From Mesorhizobium sp. STM 4661 (GTDB lineage: Bacteria; Pseudomonadota; Alphaproteobacteria; Rhizobiales; Rhizobiaceae), in assembly GCF_000359125.1 (NCBI RefSeq), contig NZ_CAAF010000065.1, positions 101,188-165,187 of the forward strand: DNA of 64,000 bases, read 5' to 3'. A program made the position numbers and the translations under genes. The notes below the pieces were generated by a model, which saw only the letters and a program-made list of their open reading frames with translations, was not told the origin of the DNA and made no database searches. Below are positions 44,467 through 52,590 of the stretch, piece by piece (the first letter of the stretch is position 1; each line of letters begins with the position of its first letter).

Positions 44467-44512
44467 AGGTGGTCTCCTGGTCGTTTCTTCCGTCTGCCCG
44501 CGCCGTTTCCAC

Positions 44513-44585
44513 AAATCGGGCATTCGCCCGTATTTCTAATCGGGCTTTCGCCCGTATTCCAAATCGGGCACTTGCCCATATTTCT
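44513..44585. repeat. Three tandem palindromic units between nuoF and the HhH gene
   Basis: Units of 25, 23 and 25 bp, each with the palindrome AATCGGGC-NNN-GCCCGTATT and minor changes. The last unit joins the nuoF stop codon. Folded in RNA they give three successive hairpins in the nuoF-HhH gap. They are not CRISPR repeats: no spacers. Confidence 0.85.
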
Positions 44586-45888
44586 ATTCCGCCGCCACCA
44601 TCACCGGCTCGGCCCGGTGCGCGTTGCGCGAAAACTCGTCGATGCGCCGCTCCACCTCGCCGCGGAAATGCCGCATCAGGCCCTGGATCGGCCAAGCCGC
44701 CGCATCGCCCAGCGCGCAGATCGTGTGGCCCTCGACCTGCTTGGTGACGTCGAGCAGCATGTCGATCTCGCGTTTCTGCGCCTCGCCGCGCACCAGCCGC
44801 TCCATCACCCGCCACATCCAGCCCGTGCCTTCGCGGCACGGCGTGCACTGGCCGCAGCTCTCATGCTTGTAGAAATAGGAGAGCCGGGCGATCGCCTTCA
44901 CGATATCGGTGGATTTGTCCATGACGATGACAGCCGCCGTGCCGAGACCCGATTTCAGGTCGCGCAGCGCATCGAAATCCATCGGCGTGTCGATGATCTG
45001 CTCGGCCGGCACCAGCGGCACCGAAGCGCCGCCCGGAATGACCGCGAGCAGATTGTCCCAGCCGCCGCGGATACCGCCGCAATGCGTCTCGATCAGCTCG
45101 CGGAACGGGATCGACATCGCCTCTTCGACGGTGCACGGAGTGTTGACGTGGCCGGAGATGCAGAACAGCTTGGTGCCGACATTGTTGGGCCGGCCGAAGG
45201 ACGAGAACCAGGCAGCACCCCGGCGCAGGATGGTCGGCGCCACCGCGATGGACTCGACATTATTGACCGTGGTCGGGCAGCCATAGAGGCCGACATTGGC
45301 CGGAAATGGCGGCTTCAGCCGCGGCTGGCCCTTCTTGCCTTCGAGGCTTTCGAGCAGCGCCGTCTCTTCGCCGCAGATATAGGCGCCGGCGCCGTGATGC
45401 ATGTAGATGTCGAAATCGTAGCCGGAAATGTTGTTCTTGCCGATCAGCTTGGCCTCATAGGCTTCGTCGATGGCGCGCTGCAACGCCTCGCGCTCGCGGA
45501 TGAACTCGCCGCGCACATAGATGTAGGCGGCGACGGCGCCCATGGCGAAGCCGGCGATCAGGCAGCCCTCGACCAGCGTGTGCGGGTCGTGGCGCAATAT
45601 GTCGCGGTCCTTGCAGGTGCCGGGTTCGGATTCGTCGGCATTGACCACGAGATAGCTCGGCCGGCCGTCGCTCTGCTTGGGCATGAACGACCATTTCAGC
45701 CCGGTCGGGAAGCCGGCACCGCCGCGTCCGCGCAAGCCCGAGGCCTTCATCTCGTTGACGATCCATTCGCGCCCCTTGGCGATGATGCCAGGCGTGCCGT
45801 CCCAGGCGCCGCGCGCCATCGCGCCGGCCAGCGACTTGTCGAAGAGGCCGTAGATATTATTGAAGATGCGGTCTTTGTCCTGAAGCAT
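44584..45888 (-). CDS. NADH-quinone oxidoreductase subunit F
   Basis: A 434-aa flavoprotein that binds NADH, FMN and cluster N3. The glycine-rich flavin site is GLRGRGGAGFPTGLKWSF near residues 52-69; the N3 ligands are in CGQCTPCREGTGW near 350-362 with a late Cys in HTICALGDAAAWP. ATG 45888 begins the conserved region and lies 10 bp downstream of the nuoE stop. Length is normal. Confidence 0.95.
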   Translation of the reverse strand: MLQDKDRIFNNIYGLFDKSLAGAMARGAWDGTPGIIAKGREWIVNEMKASGLRGRGGAGFPTGLKWSFMPKQSDGRPSYLVVNADESEPGTCKDRDILRHDPHTLVEGCLIAGFAMGAVAAYIYVRGEFIREREALQRAIDEAYEAKLIGKNNISGYDFDIYMHHGAGAYICGEETALLESLEGKKGQPRLKPPFPANVGLYGCPTTVNNVESIAVAPTILRRGAAWFSSFGRPNNVGTKLFCISGHVNTPCTVEEAMSIPFRELIETHCGGIRGGWDNLLAVIPGGASVPLVPAEQIIDTPMDFDALRDLKSGLGTAAVIVMDKSTDIVKAIARLSYFYKHESCGQCTPCREGTGWMWRVMERLVRGEAQKREIDMLLDVTKQVEGHTICALGDAAAWPIQGLMRHFRGEVERRIDEFSRNAHRAEPVMVAAE

Positions 45889-45898
45889 TGTTCGTCCC

Positions 45899-47170
45899 TC
45901 AGACCGGTTTCTTGCCGAAGACGCGGATATATTCGGCGACCCCGCCCTTGGCGAGCGCCGTGGCCTGCTTGACCCAGTCCTCACGCTCGATGCGGCCGTG
46001 GAAGCTGAGATAGCCATCGACCCATTCGCGCTCGGCCTTCTTCCAGGACGCGACCTGCGCGAAGGTGAAGATGCCGAGCGAATGCAGGATGCCCTCACTC
46101 GTCGGGCCAACGCCTGAAATCAGCTTGAGATCGTCGACCAGTGTCGGCCTTTCGATGCCGGCCGGACGGTTCTTGTCTGTCAGCGAAGGCTTGGCAGGCT
46201 TGGCGGCCTTGGCCTCCGGCGCCTTGAACGCCGCCGCCGGCTCGGCTTTGGTCTTCGGGCCGTTACGCTGCTTCGAGACTTTTTCGACCTCTGGCGCCGC
46301 CTTGTTGGCATTGGCTGCTGAATGCAGCGGCGCCGAAACGCTCGCCGCCTTTTCCACGGCAGGTGCGACCTTGACCGCCGAAGGCGTCTTCAACGCCGGG
46401 CTGGTTTCGGGCGCATCGGTCTTCGGCTTGCTGGCATTCGATGGCGCGACGGCAGCGGCCGATGCTGGCGCGGCCGGAACGGCAATGGCATCCGGCGCTT
46501 CCTTGGCGGCCTTAGAAGCTTCCTTGGCTTCCCTGTCGCGGGTCGCCTTGAGGATCGCCTTCTCGCTCTTCAGCGTCGTCAGGCCGCCAATCGGCTCGGA
46601 GGTGATGCGGCCATTCTGCGGTCCAGGCGTCACGGACGCGCCCTTGCCGGCGCCGTAGAGGTCGATGATCTCGCCCAGCCGCTCCGGCGTCAGATCCTCG
46701 AACGTGTCCTTGAAAATCATCACCATCGGCGCGTTGACGCAGGCGCCGAGGCACTCGACCTCTTCCCACGACAGCGTGCCCTTGTCGTTGGTGTGGAACT
46801 GGTCGTGATGGATTTTCGAGCGGCAGACATCCATCAGCGCTTCCGAGCCGCGCAGCATGCAAGGCGTGGTGCCGCAGACCTGGATATGCGCGCGGGTGCC
46901 GACCGGGTTGAGCTGATACTGCGTATAGAAGGTCGCGACTTCCAGCCCGCGGATACGGGGCATGCCGAGCATGTCGGAGATCGTCTCGATCGCCGCCTTG
47001 GTCACCCAGCCTTCCTGCTCCTGCGCCAGCATCAGCAAGGGTATGATCGCCGACTGCTCGCGGCCCTTCGGATATTTCTTGATCCAGTGCTTGGCCGCCG
47101 CCGTATTCGCCCGGTTGAAGGCGAAGGACGCTGGCTGGACGCTGGCTTCTGCGAGACGGCGGACTGACAT
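45899..47170 (-). CDS. NADH-quinone oxidoreductase subunit E with extended C-terminus
   Basis: A 423-aa NuoE, more than twice the length of E. coli NuoE. Residues 1-180 are the thioredoxin-like [2Fe-2S] domain with ligands C99, C104, C140 and C144. A disordered Ala/Pro/Lys-rich segment (about 200-340) leads to an HhH domain from residue 355 (LKLISGVGPTSEGILHSLGI) similar to that of the gene at 43777. The extension is known in rhizobial NuoE proteins. It may contact other complex I or assembly factors. Confidence 0.93.
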   Translation of the reverse strand: MSVRRLAEASVQPASFAFNRANTAAAKHWIKKYPKGREQSAIIPLLMLAQEQEGWVTKAAIETISDMLGMPRIRGLEVATFYTQYQLNPVGTRAHIQVCGTTPCMLRGSEALMDVCRSKIHHDQFHTNDKGTLSWEEVECLGACVNAPMVMIFKDTFEDLTPERLGEIIDLYGAGKGASVTPGPQNGRITSEPIGGLTTLKSEKAILKATRDREAKEASKAAKEAPDAIAVPAAPASAAAVAPSNASKPKTDAPETSPALKTPSAVKVAPAVEKAASVSAPLHSAANANKAAPEVEKVSKQRNGPKTKAEPAAAFKAPEAKAAKPAKPSLTDKNRPAGIERPTLVDDLKLISGVGPTSEGILHSLGIFTFAQVASWKKAEREWVDGYLSFHGRIEREDWVKQATALAKGGVAEYIRVFGKKPV

Positions 47171-47191
47171 GGAGCTTCGCTTTTATGTTTC

Positions 47192-47596
47192 TTACTGAGC
47201 TGATCTATAGGCGCGATAGCAATCTTCCGATTGCCCCAAGACGCAAACGAACTCTTCATTCCCACGCTTTAGGCGGATAAACTCGTCGTAGCGGTCATTC
47301 CACCAAATTCTTCCGCAGCGAGGTCGGGGCTGGCTAGGCACTTCCGCAACGAAGATATCATTTCGTTCGCAAGGAGGTCCGTTCGGCACACCAAGAACCA
47401 ATATTCCGGCATCCAAGAGCACATCGCCGCCTATTTCACGCACCGTCAGCAGATCGCCTTCAGCGACGAGCTTGAACCCTTCCTTCAGAAGATCGCTAGA
47501 CGAAAGCCCGCCGCCTGACGCGGCGAGAGCCACCTCGGAAGACGCAGCAAGACATGCCGCCAGAAGCGCTTTGGATGGCAGAGCCGCACCCATCAT
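47192..47596 (-). CDS. 134-aa exported protein between nuoD and nuoE
   Basis: A 134-aa protein with a likely Sec signal (MMGAALPSKALLAACLAASS, cleavage near EVALA-ASGG). The mature part has four cysteines (PCERND, PRCGRIW, FVCVLG, DCYRAY), consistent with two disulfides in the periplasm. ATG 47596 overlaps the nuoD stop (ATGA). I do not recognise the family. It is a genuine gene by position and coding bias, though unusual inside nuo; a laterally gained passenger is possible. Confidence 0.72.
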   Translation of the reverse strand: MMGAALPSKALLAACLAASSEVALAASGGGLSSSDLLKEGFKLVAEGDLLTVREIGGDVLLDAGILVLGVPNGPPCERNDIFVAEVPSQPRPRCGRIWWNDRYDEFIRLKRGNEEFVCVLGQSEDCYRAYRSAQ

Positions 47597-48786
47597 CACC
47601 GATCGACCTCCCCGAAAACAATGTCGAGGGAGCCGAGAACGGCGGTGACGTCGGCCAGCATGTGGCCGCGGCACAAAAAGTCCATGGCCTGGAGATGGGC
47701 AAAACCCGGCGCGCGCAGCTTGCAGCGGTAGGGCTTGTTGGTGCCGTCGGAGACCAGATAGACGCCGAATTCGCCCTTCGGCGCCTCGACCGCGGCATAG
47801 ACCTCGCCGGCCGGCACGCGGTAGCCCTCGGTGTAGAGCTTGAAATGATGGATCAGCGCTTCCATCGAGCGCTTCATCGCGTCGCGCTTCGGCGGCACCA
47901 CCTTGCCGTCGAGATTCGACACCGGCCCGCTGCGTTCCTTGCCGAGCAGAAGGTCGACGCACTGGCGCATGATCTTGGCCGACTGGCGCATTTCTTCCAT
48001 ACGCACGAGGTAGCGGTCGAAACAGTCGCCGTTCTTGCCGATCGGGATGTCGAAATCCATCTCGGCATAGCATTCATAGGGCTGCGACTTGCGCAGGTCC
48101 CAAGCAGCGCCCGAACCGCGCACCATGACGCCCGAAAAGCCCCAGGCCCAGGCATCGGCCAGCGACACCGTGCCGATGTCGACATTGCGCTGCTTGAAGA
48201 TGCGGTTGCCGGTGAGCAGCGCGTCGAGATCGTCGAGCGACTTCAGGAACGGGTCGATCCACTTGCCGATATCCTCGACCAGCTTCTGCGGCAGGTCCTG
48301 GTGGACGCCGCCCGGCCGGAAATAGGCCGCATGCATGCGCGAGCCCGAGGCGCGTTCGTAGAACACCATCAGCTTTTCGCGCTCGACAAAGCCCCATAGC
48401 GGCGGCGTCAGCGCGCCGACGTCCAGCGCCTGCGTCGTCACATTGAGGATATGCGACATGATGCGGCCGATCTCACAGTAGAGCACGCGGATCAGCTGGC
48501 CGCGCTTCGGCACCTCGATGCCGAGCAGCCGCTCGGCGGCAAGCGCGAAGGCATGTTCCTGGTTCATCGGCGCGCAATAATCGAGCCGGTCGAGATAGGG
48601 TACGGCCTGCAGGTAGGTCTTGTGCTCGATCAGCTTTTCCGTGCCGCGATGCAACAGCCCGATATGCGGATCGACGCGGTCGACGACTTCGCCGTCGAGT
48701 TCCAGCACGAGACGCAAAACACCATGCGCCGCCGGATGTTGCGGGCCGAAATTGATGTTGAAGTTGCGGACGGAGGTTTCAGCCAT
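47596..48786 (-). CDS. NADH-quinone oxidoreductase subunit D
   Basis: A 396-aa subunit of the quinone-binding site. Conserved regions are FNINFGPQHPAAHGVLRLVLEL near residues 8-29, GLLHRGTEKLIE near 44-55, and LDRLDYCAPMNQEHAFALAAERLL near 65-88. The His/Tyr pair that contacts quinone is in GPQHPAAHG and LDYCAPM. Its start is 20 bp from the left repeat of the four-helix-bundle element, which separates it from nuoC. Confidence 0.95.
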   Translation of the reverse strand: MAETSVRNFNINFGPQHPAAHGVLRLVLELDGEVVDRVDPHIGLLHRGTEKLIEHKTYLQAVPYLDRLDYCAPMNQEHAFALAAERLLGIEVPKRGQLIRVLYCEIGRIMSHILNVTTQALDVGALTPPLWGFVEREKLMVFYERASGSRMHAAYFRPGGVHQDLPQKLVEDIGKWIDPFLKSLDDLDALLTGNRIFKQRNVDIGTVSLADAWAWGFSGVMVRGSGAAWDLRKSQPYECYAEMDFDIPIGKNGDCFDRYLVRMEEMRQSAKIMRQCVDLLLGKERSGPVSNLDGKVVPPKRDAMKRSMEALIHHFKLYTEGYRVPAGEVYAAVEAPKGEFGVYLVSDGTNKPYRCKLRAPGFAHLQAMDFLCRGHMLADVTAVLGSLDIVFGEVDR

Positions 48787-48805
48787 GGATCGCCCTTGGC
48801 GATGA

Positions 48806-48834
48806 GTGAATGGTGAATAGTGAATGGTGAATGG
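48806..48834 (+). repeat. Left terminal inverted repeat (four GTGAATR heptamers)
   Basis: Reads GTGAATG, GTGAATA, GTGAATG, GTGAATG and a final G on the plus strand. It is the exact reverse complement of 49221-49249. Confidence 0.95.
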
Positions 48835-49224
48835 TCAAGTGTGCGTTCCATCCCGGTCCAGCGACCGGACAAATGAGACCAGCCTCTTGCCTAGTCTTGT
48901 GTAGGTCGGTTCCAGCTTCGCTGCCTGGTCCTGGGACAACAGCCTGAACCGCACGCAGAGCATGGTATGGGTCTCCAGTTCCTTTAACGAGCCTTGCGCG
49001 ATGCGAAGAAACTGAATGAATGGCCGTCGCTGCGCACGACCGAACCCTTCCGCGATATTTGCCGGAATTGAGACCGCGCAACGCCGCATCTGAGACGTCA
49101 TTCCATACAATTCCTCGCGCGGAAACCCGCGCGTCAAAACATAGACTTCCTCCGCGATATCCATCGCTTCTTTCCAGACGATGAGATCGCGATAGTCTCG
49201 TATAGTTTCTGGCGTCTCGTCCAT
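48835..49224 (-). CDS. Four-helix-bundle protein (23S rRNA intervening-sequence / Avd-like family)
   Basis: A 129-aa protein of the four-helix-bundle family (TIGR02436), whose members are found in 23S rRNA intervening sequences and, as Avd, in diversity-generating retroelements. The family pattern DYRDLIVWKEAMDIAEEVY, FPREELYGMTSQMRRCAVSIPANIAEGFGRA, and GSLKELETHTML is clear. The start codon and stop codon lie at the inner ends of the inverted repeats. No reverse transcriptase or variable repeat is seen nearby. The function of stand-alone members is unknown; basic surfaces suggest nucleic-acid binding. Confidence 0.9.
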   Translation of the reverse strand: MDETPETIRDYRDLIVWKEAMDIAEEVYVLTRGFPREELYGMTSQMRRCAVSIPANIAEGFGRAQRRPFIQFLRIAQGSLKELETHTMLCVRFRLLSQDQAAKLEPTYTRLGKRLVSFVRSLDRDGTHT

Positions 49225-49249
49225 TCACCATTCACTATTCACCATTCAC
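49221..49249 (-). repeat. Right terminal inverted repeat (four GTGAATR heptamers)
   Basis: Exact inverse of 48806-48834. Read on the minus strand its first heptamer contains TGA, which is the stop codon of nuoC (49248-49246); its last four bases overlap the start of the four-helix-bundle ORF. Confidence 0.95.
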
Positions 49250-49848
49250 TGTTTCGCCTTCTCATCCCCAGGCAGCACGTAGTCCGTTCCCTCCCACGGG
49301 CTCAAAAAGTCAAAGTCTCTAAACTCCTGCTTCAATTCCACCGGCTCATAGATGACGCGCTTGGCCTCGTCGTCGTAGCGCACTTCGACGAAGCCGGTCA
49401 GCGGGAAGTCCTTGCGCAGCGGATGGCCCTCGAAGCCGTAGTCGGTCAAGATGCGTCGCAGGTCCGGATGGCCGGAGAACAGCACGCCATAGAGGTCGTA
49501 GGTCTCGCGCTCGAACCAGTCGGCGCCGGGATAAACGCCGGTGAGCGACGGCACCATGGTTTCCTCGTCGGCCTGAACCTTGATGCGGATACGCACATTC
49601 TGCTTCGGCGACAGCAAGTGATAGACGACATCGAAGCGCTTGGCTCGCGACGGATAGTCGGCGCCGCAGACGTCGATGATCGAGATGAACTGGCATTTTG
49701 GATCATCGCGCAGGAAGGTCACGACCTCGATCAGGTCGCGCGGTTCGACGCAAACGGTAAGCTCGCCATAGGCAAGCACCGGGTCGTTGACCCAGCCAAT
49801 CAGCTTCTCGCCGAGATAGGTCGACAGTTCGCTAAGGGATGCGCTCAT
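49246..49848 (-). CDS. NADH-quinone oxidoreductase subunit C
   Basis: A 200-aa subunit of the connecting module. Conserved: CVEPRDLIEVVTFLRDDPKCQF, DYPSRAKRFDVVYHLLS and the hallmark ERETYDLYGVLFSGHPDLRRILTDYGFEGHPLRKDFPLTG. ATG 49848 gives the family N-terminus. The stop TGA belongs to the inverted repeat of the four-helix-bundle element, so the last residues may have changed on insertion. Gene fusion with nuoD is absent. Confidence 0.95.
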   Translation of the reverse strand: MSASLSELSTYLGEKLIGWVNDPVLAYGELTVCVEPRDLIEVVTFLRDDPKCQFISIIDVCGADYPSRAKRFDVVYHLLSPKQNVRIRIKVQADEETMVPSLTGVYPGADWFERETYDLYGVLFSGHPDLRRILTDYGFEGHPLRKDFPLTGFVEVRYDDEAKRVIYEPVELKQEFRDFDFLSPWEGTDYVLPGDEKAKQ

Positions 49849-49852
49849 GGAT

Positions 49853-50434
49853 TTACCGCTCGATCGTGCCGGTGCGGCGGATCTTCTTCTGCAGCAGAAG
49901 AATGCCGTAGAGCAGCGCTTCGGCGCTCGGCGGGCAGCCGGGCACATAGATGTCGACCGGCACGATGCGGTCGCAGCCGCGCACCACCGAATAGGAATAG
50001 TGGTAGTAGCCGCCGCCATTGGCGCAGGAGCCCATCGAGATGACGTAGCGCGGCTCCGGCATCTGGTCGTAGACCTTGCGCAGCGCCGGCGCCATCTTGT
50101 TGGTCAGCGTGCCGGCTACGATCATGATGTCGGACTGGCGCGGAGACGCGCGAGGCGCAACGCCGAACCTTTCCGAGTCGTAGCGCGGCATCGAGGTGTG
50201 GATCATCTCGACCGCGCAGCAGGCAAGCCCGAAGGTCATGAACATCAGCGAGCCGCTGCGGGCCCAGGTGATCAGCGCCTCGGTCGAGGTGACGAGGAAA
50301 CCCTTGTCGGCCAGCTCGTTGTTGATTTCCAGGAAGAACGGATCATCCTCCCCCACCGGCCGGCCGGTGTTGGGATCGATGAGGCCCCTGGGCCTCGGCG
50401 CGACAAGGGTGCCTGAACTGTCGTTCAATCCCAT
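49853..50434 (-). CDS. NADH-quinone oxidoreductase subunit B
   Basis: A 193-aa subunit with cluster N2, the direct electron donor to quinone. Ligand motifs: GLACCAVEM, SGSC-type segment MGSCANGGGYY and VPGCPPSAEALLYG. ATG 50434 has AAGGAG 8 bp upstream; an in-frame ATG at 50455 is less likely. It overlaps nuoA by 10 bp. Confidence 0.95.
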   Translation of the reverse strand: MGLNDSSGTLVAPRPRGLIDPNTGRPVGEDDPFFLEINNELADKGFLVTSTEALITWARSGSLMFMTFGLACCAVEMIHTSMPRYDSERFGVAPRASPRQSDIMIVAGTLTNKMAPALRKVYDQMPEPRYVISMGSCANGGGYYHYSYSVVRGCDRIVPVDIYVPGCPPSAEALLYGILLLQKKIRRTGTIER

Positions 50435-50790
50435 TCCAGCGCTCCTTTTTTCCATTCATAGGCAAAGCCGATGGTCAGCACCGCCAAAAACACCATCATC
50501 GACCAGAAACCGAGCATGCCGATCTTGCTGAAAGAGACCGCCCACGGAAACAGGAAGGCCACTTCCAGATCGAAGATGATGAACAGGATCGAGACCAGGT
50601 AGAAGCGGATATCGAACTTCATGCGGGCGTCGTCGAACGAGTTGAAGCCGCACTCATAGGCGGAAAGCTTTTCCGGATCGGGATTGCGGTAAGCCACCAG
50701 GAACGGCGCCACAAGCAGCGCCAGACCGACGACCAGCGCCACGCCGATGAACAGGACGATGGGCAGGTACGAACTCAGGAGTGCGTTCAT
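50425..50790 (-). CDS. NADH-quinone oxidoreductase subunit A
   Basis: A 121-aa membrane subunit with three helices, including the loop KLSAYECGFNSFDDARMKFDIRFY with the conserved Cys and acidic residues near the quinone cavity. ATG 50790 has GGAAAG upstream; the open frame to 50811 is not supported. It is the first gene of the nuo operon. Confidence 0.95.
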   Translation of the reverse strand: MNALLSSYLPIVLFIGVALVVGLALLVAPFLVAYRNPDPEKLSAYECGFNSFDDARMKFDIRFYLVSILFIIFDLEVAFLFPWAVSFSKIGMLGFWSMMVFLAVLTIGFAYEWKKGALEWD

Positions 50791-51119
50791 GCTGCGGCTT
50801 TCCGTTGCCAATCCACTTTGATTACAGCAACAGACCTTAATGCGGAAGCGTGACAGATTAACCGCTGAACCGTTTGAAGGGCCTATGCTGCAACGCGGCG
50901 AGGGTTAGCGCAGCGCTTTCGGCGAAGCAAGTCAAACCTTGTTCAAAACACGGTGCTGGACGGCACATCCGGAAAAACTGGTCCGATCCGCTCCTGTTTG
51001 ATTTCCTTCACTTTTTACTCCACTTTTCTCTCCTGACATAAATCCCGCCAAATCCCTGCTAGCATGGTCGGGAATCATCCTGGGAATCTCGGTCAAACAC
51101 CCATCGGAGTCCCGTCCGC
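50791..51119. other. Promoter region of the nuo operon
   Basis: The 329-bp gap between divergent nuoA and the YcaQ-like gene. I see no further gene. Promoters in both directions are expected, but none has clear -35/-10 boxes. There are no repeats of the PE1, GCATGTCG or heptamer types. Confidence 0.5.
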
Positions 51120-52319
51120 ATGAAGGAAAAGATCTCGCTTCGCATGGCCCGGCGCATCGCGCTTGCCGCCCAGGGCTTTGCCGACGCCAGACCGAGCGCA
51201 ACACCTGACCGTCGTCATCTGGCGCGCGTGCTTGCCCGTATCGGCCTGTTGCAGATCGATTCCGTCAGCGCGGTGGTGCGCGCGCACTATATGCCGCTCT
51301 ATTCGCGCCTCGGCCCCTACAAGCTGGCGCTGCTCGACAACGCCGCCGTGACGCGCAAGCGCATGGTGTTCGAATATTGGGCGCACGAGGCCTCCTTCCT
51401 GCCGGTCGAGACCTGGCCGCTGATGCGCTGGCGCATGGAGCGGGCCGAGCGCGGCGACGAAATGTATCTCGGTCTGGCGAAATGGGGCCGCGAACGCGCC
51501 GCCTATATCGAGGATATCTATCGCGAGGTCGTCGAGCGCGGCCCGATCGCCGCCTCTGCTCTTGAGGGCCAGAAGGGCTCCGGCGGCTGGTGGGGCTGGA
51601 GCGACGCCAAGCACGCCTTCGAATGGCTGTTCTGGGCCGGCCGCATCACCACGGCGTCGCGCCGCGGCTTCGAGCGGCTTTACGATCTGCCCGAACGCGT
51701 GCTGCCGCCCGCCGTGCTAGCCCTGCCGGTGCCTGCTGCCGAGGATGCGCATCGCGACTTGCTGCGCATTTCCGCCCGTGCCCATGGCATCGCGACAGCC
51801 GGCGACCTGCGCGACTATTTCCGGCTTTCGCCGGCCGACATCAAGGGCCGGCTGGAAGAACTGGTCGAGTTGGGCGAGCTGCTGCCGGTGCGCGTCGAGG
51901 GCTGGGACAAGCCGGCTTATCTTCACAGGGACGCACGTTTGCCGCGAAAAATCGAGGCGCGCGCCCTGCTTGCCCCTTTCGATCCGGTCGTCTTCGAGCG
52001 GTCGCGCACCGAGCGACTGTTCGACTTCCGCTACCGCATCGAGATCTACACGCCGGCCGAAAAACGCCAATACGGCTATTATGTCCTGCCGTTCCTGCTC
52101 GGCGACAGGATCGTGGCGCGCGTCGACCTCAAGGCCGACCGCCCGGCAAGCGTGTTGCGCGTCCACGCTACCTACGCCGAACCTGGCGCCCCGCCGCAAA
52201 CCGCCGCCGAACTGTTCGAGGAATTGAAGCAAATGCAGGGCTGGCTCGGGCTTGAACGGATCGAAGTGACGCCTGCCGGAGATCTCGGGCAGCCCCTCGC
52301 CGACATCGCTACGTCGTAG
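51120..52319 (+). CDS. YcaQ-like (AlkX family) crosslink-repair DNA glycosylase
   Basis: A 399-aa winged-helix protein of the HTH_42 family to which E. coli YcaQ and Streptomyces AlkZ belong. It has the catalytic pattern Q-phi-D in GLLQIDSVS (Q45, D47), as in YcaQ-type enzymes that excise alkylated bases and unhook crosslinks. Other family segments are FEYWAHEASFLP near residues 80-91 and the C-terminal LLAPFDPVVFERSRTERLFDF. The gene is preceded by a non-consensus region and is followed by the cobalamin riboswitch in the same direction. Confidence 0.85.
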   Translation: MKEKISLRMARRIALAAQGFADARPSATPDRRHLARVLARIGLLQIDSVSAVVRAHYMPLYSRLGPYKLALLDNAAVTRKRMVFEYWAHEASFLPVETWPLMRWRMERAERGDEMYLGLAKWGRERAAYIEDIYREVVERGPIAASALEGQKGSGGWWGWSDAKHAFEWLFWAGRITTASRRGFERLYDLPERVLPPAVLALPVPAAEDAHRDLLRISARAHGIATAGDLRDYFRLSPADIKGRLEELVELGELLPVRVEGWDKPAYLHRDARLPRKIEARALLAPFDPVVFERSRTERLFDFRYRIEIYTPAEKRQYGYYVLPFLLGDRIVARVDLKADRPASVLRVHATYAEPGAPPQTAAELFEELKQMQGWLGLERIEVTPAGDLGQPLADIATS

Positions 52320-52326
52320 ACGCGCG

Positions 52327-52355
52327 TTGACACGCCTGCATACACAAGCCTAAAT
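52327..52355 (+). promoter_or_regulatory. Promoter of the cobW operon
   Basis: A perfect -35 TTGACA (52327-52332), a 17-bp spacer and CTAAAT (52350-52355) as -10, which leads directly into the riboswitch starting near 52362. Confidence 0.75.
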
Positions 52356-52361
52356 CCGGTT

Positions 52362-52540
52362 CAGACGGTCTCCTCTCGGCAAAGGGAGGAGCCAAGAGGG
52401 AATGCGGTGCGAAATCTCGATTTCAAATCCGCGGCTGTCCCCGCAACTGTAAGCGACGAGCCAAGGCCGAAAACCACTGGGATGTTCCCGGGAAGGCGGC
52501 ACCCAGGCGATGACCCGCGAGCCAGGAGACCTGCCGTCTG
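52362..52540 (+). promoter_or_regulatory. Cobalamin riboswitch upstream of the DUF1636-cobW-cobN operon
   Basis: P1 is formed by CAGACGG (52362-52368) and CCGTCTG (52534-52540). Core elements are GCCAAGAGGGAATGCGGTG, CCCCGCAACTGTAAGCGACGAG, CCACTGGG with GGGAAGG, and the B12 box GAGCCAGGAGACCTGCC at about 52519-52535. It lies 50 nt upstream of the first gene and is expected to shut off cob expression when adenosylcobalamin is sufficient. Confidence 0.95.
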
Positions 52541-52590
52541 GGACTAAAGAATCCGATCGCCTGGCGGGTTTTCCGGGCAAGGAGCCTGAT

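Larger units (their letters stand above)
48806..49249. mobile_element. Inverted-repeat-bounded four-helix-bundle element
   Basis: A 444-bp unit bounded by perfect 29-bp inverted repeats (48806-48834 and 49221-49249), each built of four heptamers GTGAATR plus G. It contains one gene, the four-helix-bundle protein at 48835-49224, which fits exactly between the repeats (its stop and start touch them). The right repeat supplies the nuoC stop codon. It splits nuoC and nuoD without breaking them. The outer flanks share GGCGA in inverted orientation. No transposase is present. Confidence 0.82.

Noticed and set aside
44513..44585. Possible CRISPR array between nuoF and the HhH gene
   Set aside because: Three adjoining units without unique spacers, and no cas genes.
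44584..46110. Longer nuoF with 74 extra N-terminal residues
   Set aside because: The extra part is an Arg/Ser-rich shadow of nuoE; the conserved NuoF protein begins at 45888.
48806..49249. Diversity-generating retroelement around the Avd-like gene
   Set aside because: No reverse transcriptase, template repeat or variable repeat is present within the window.
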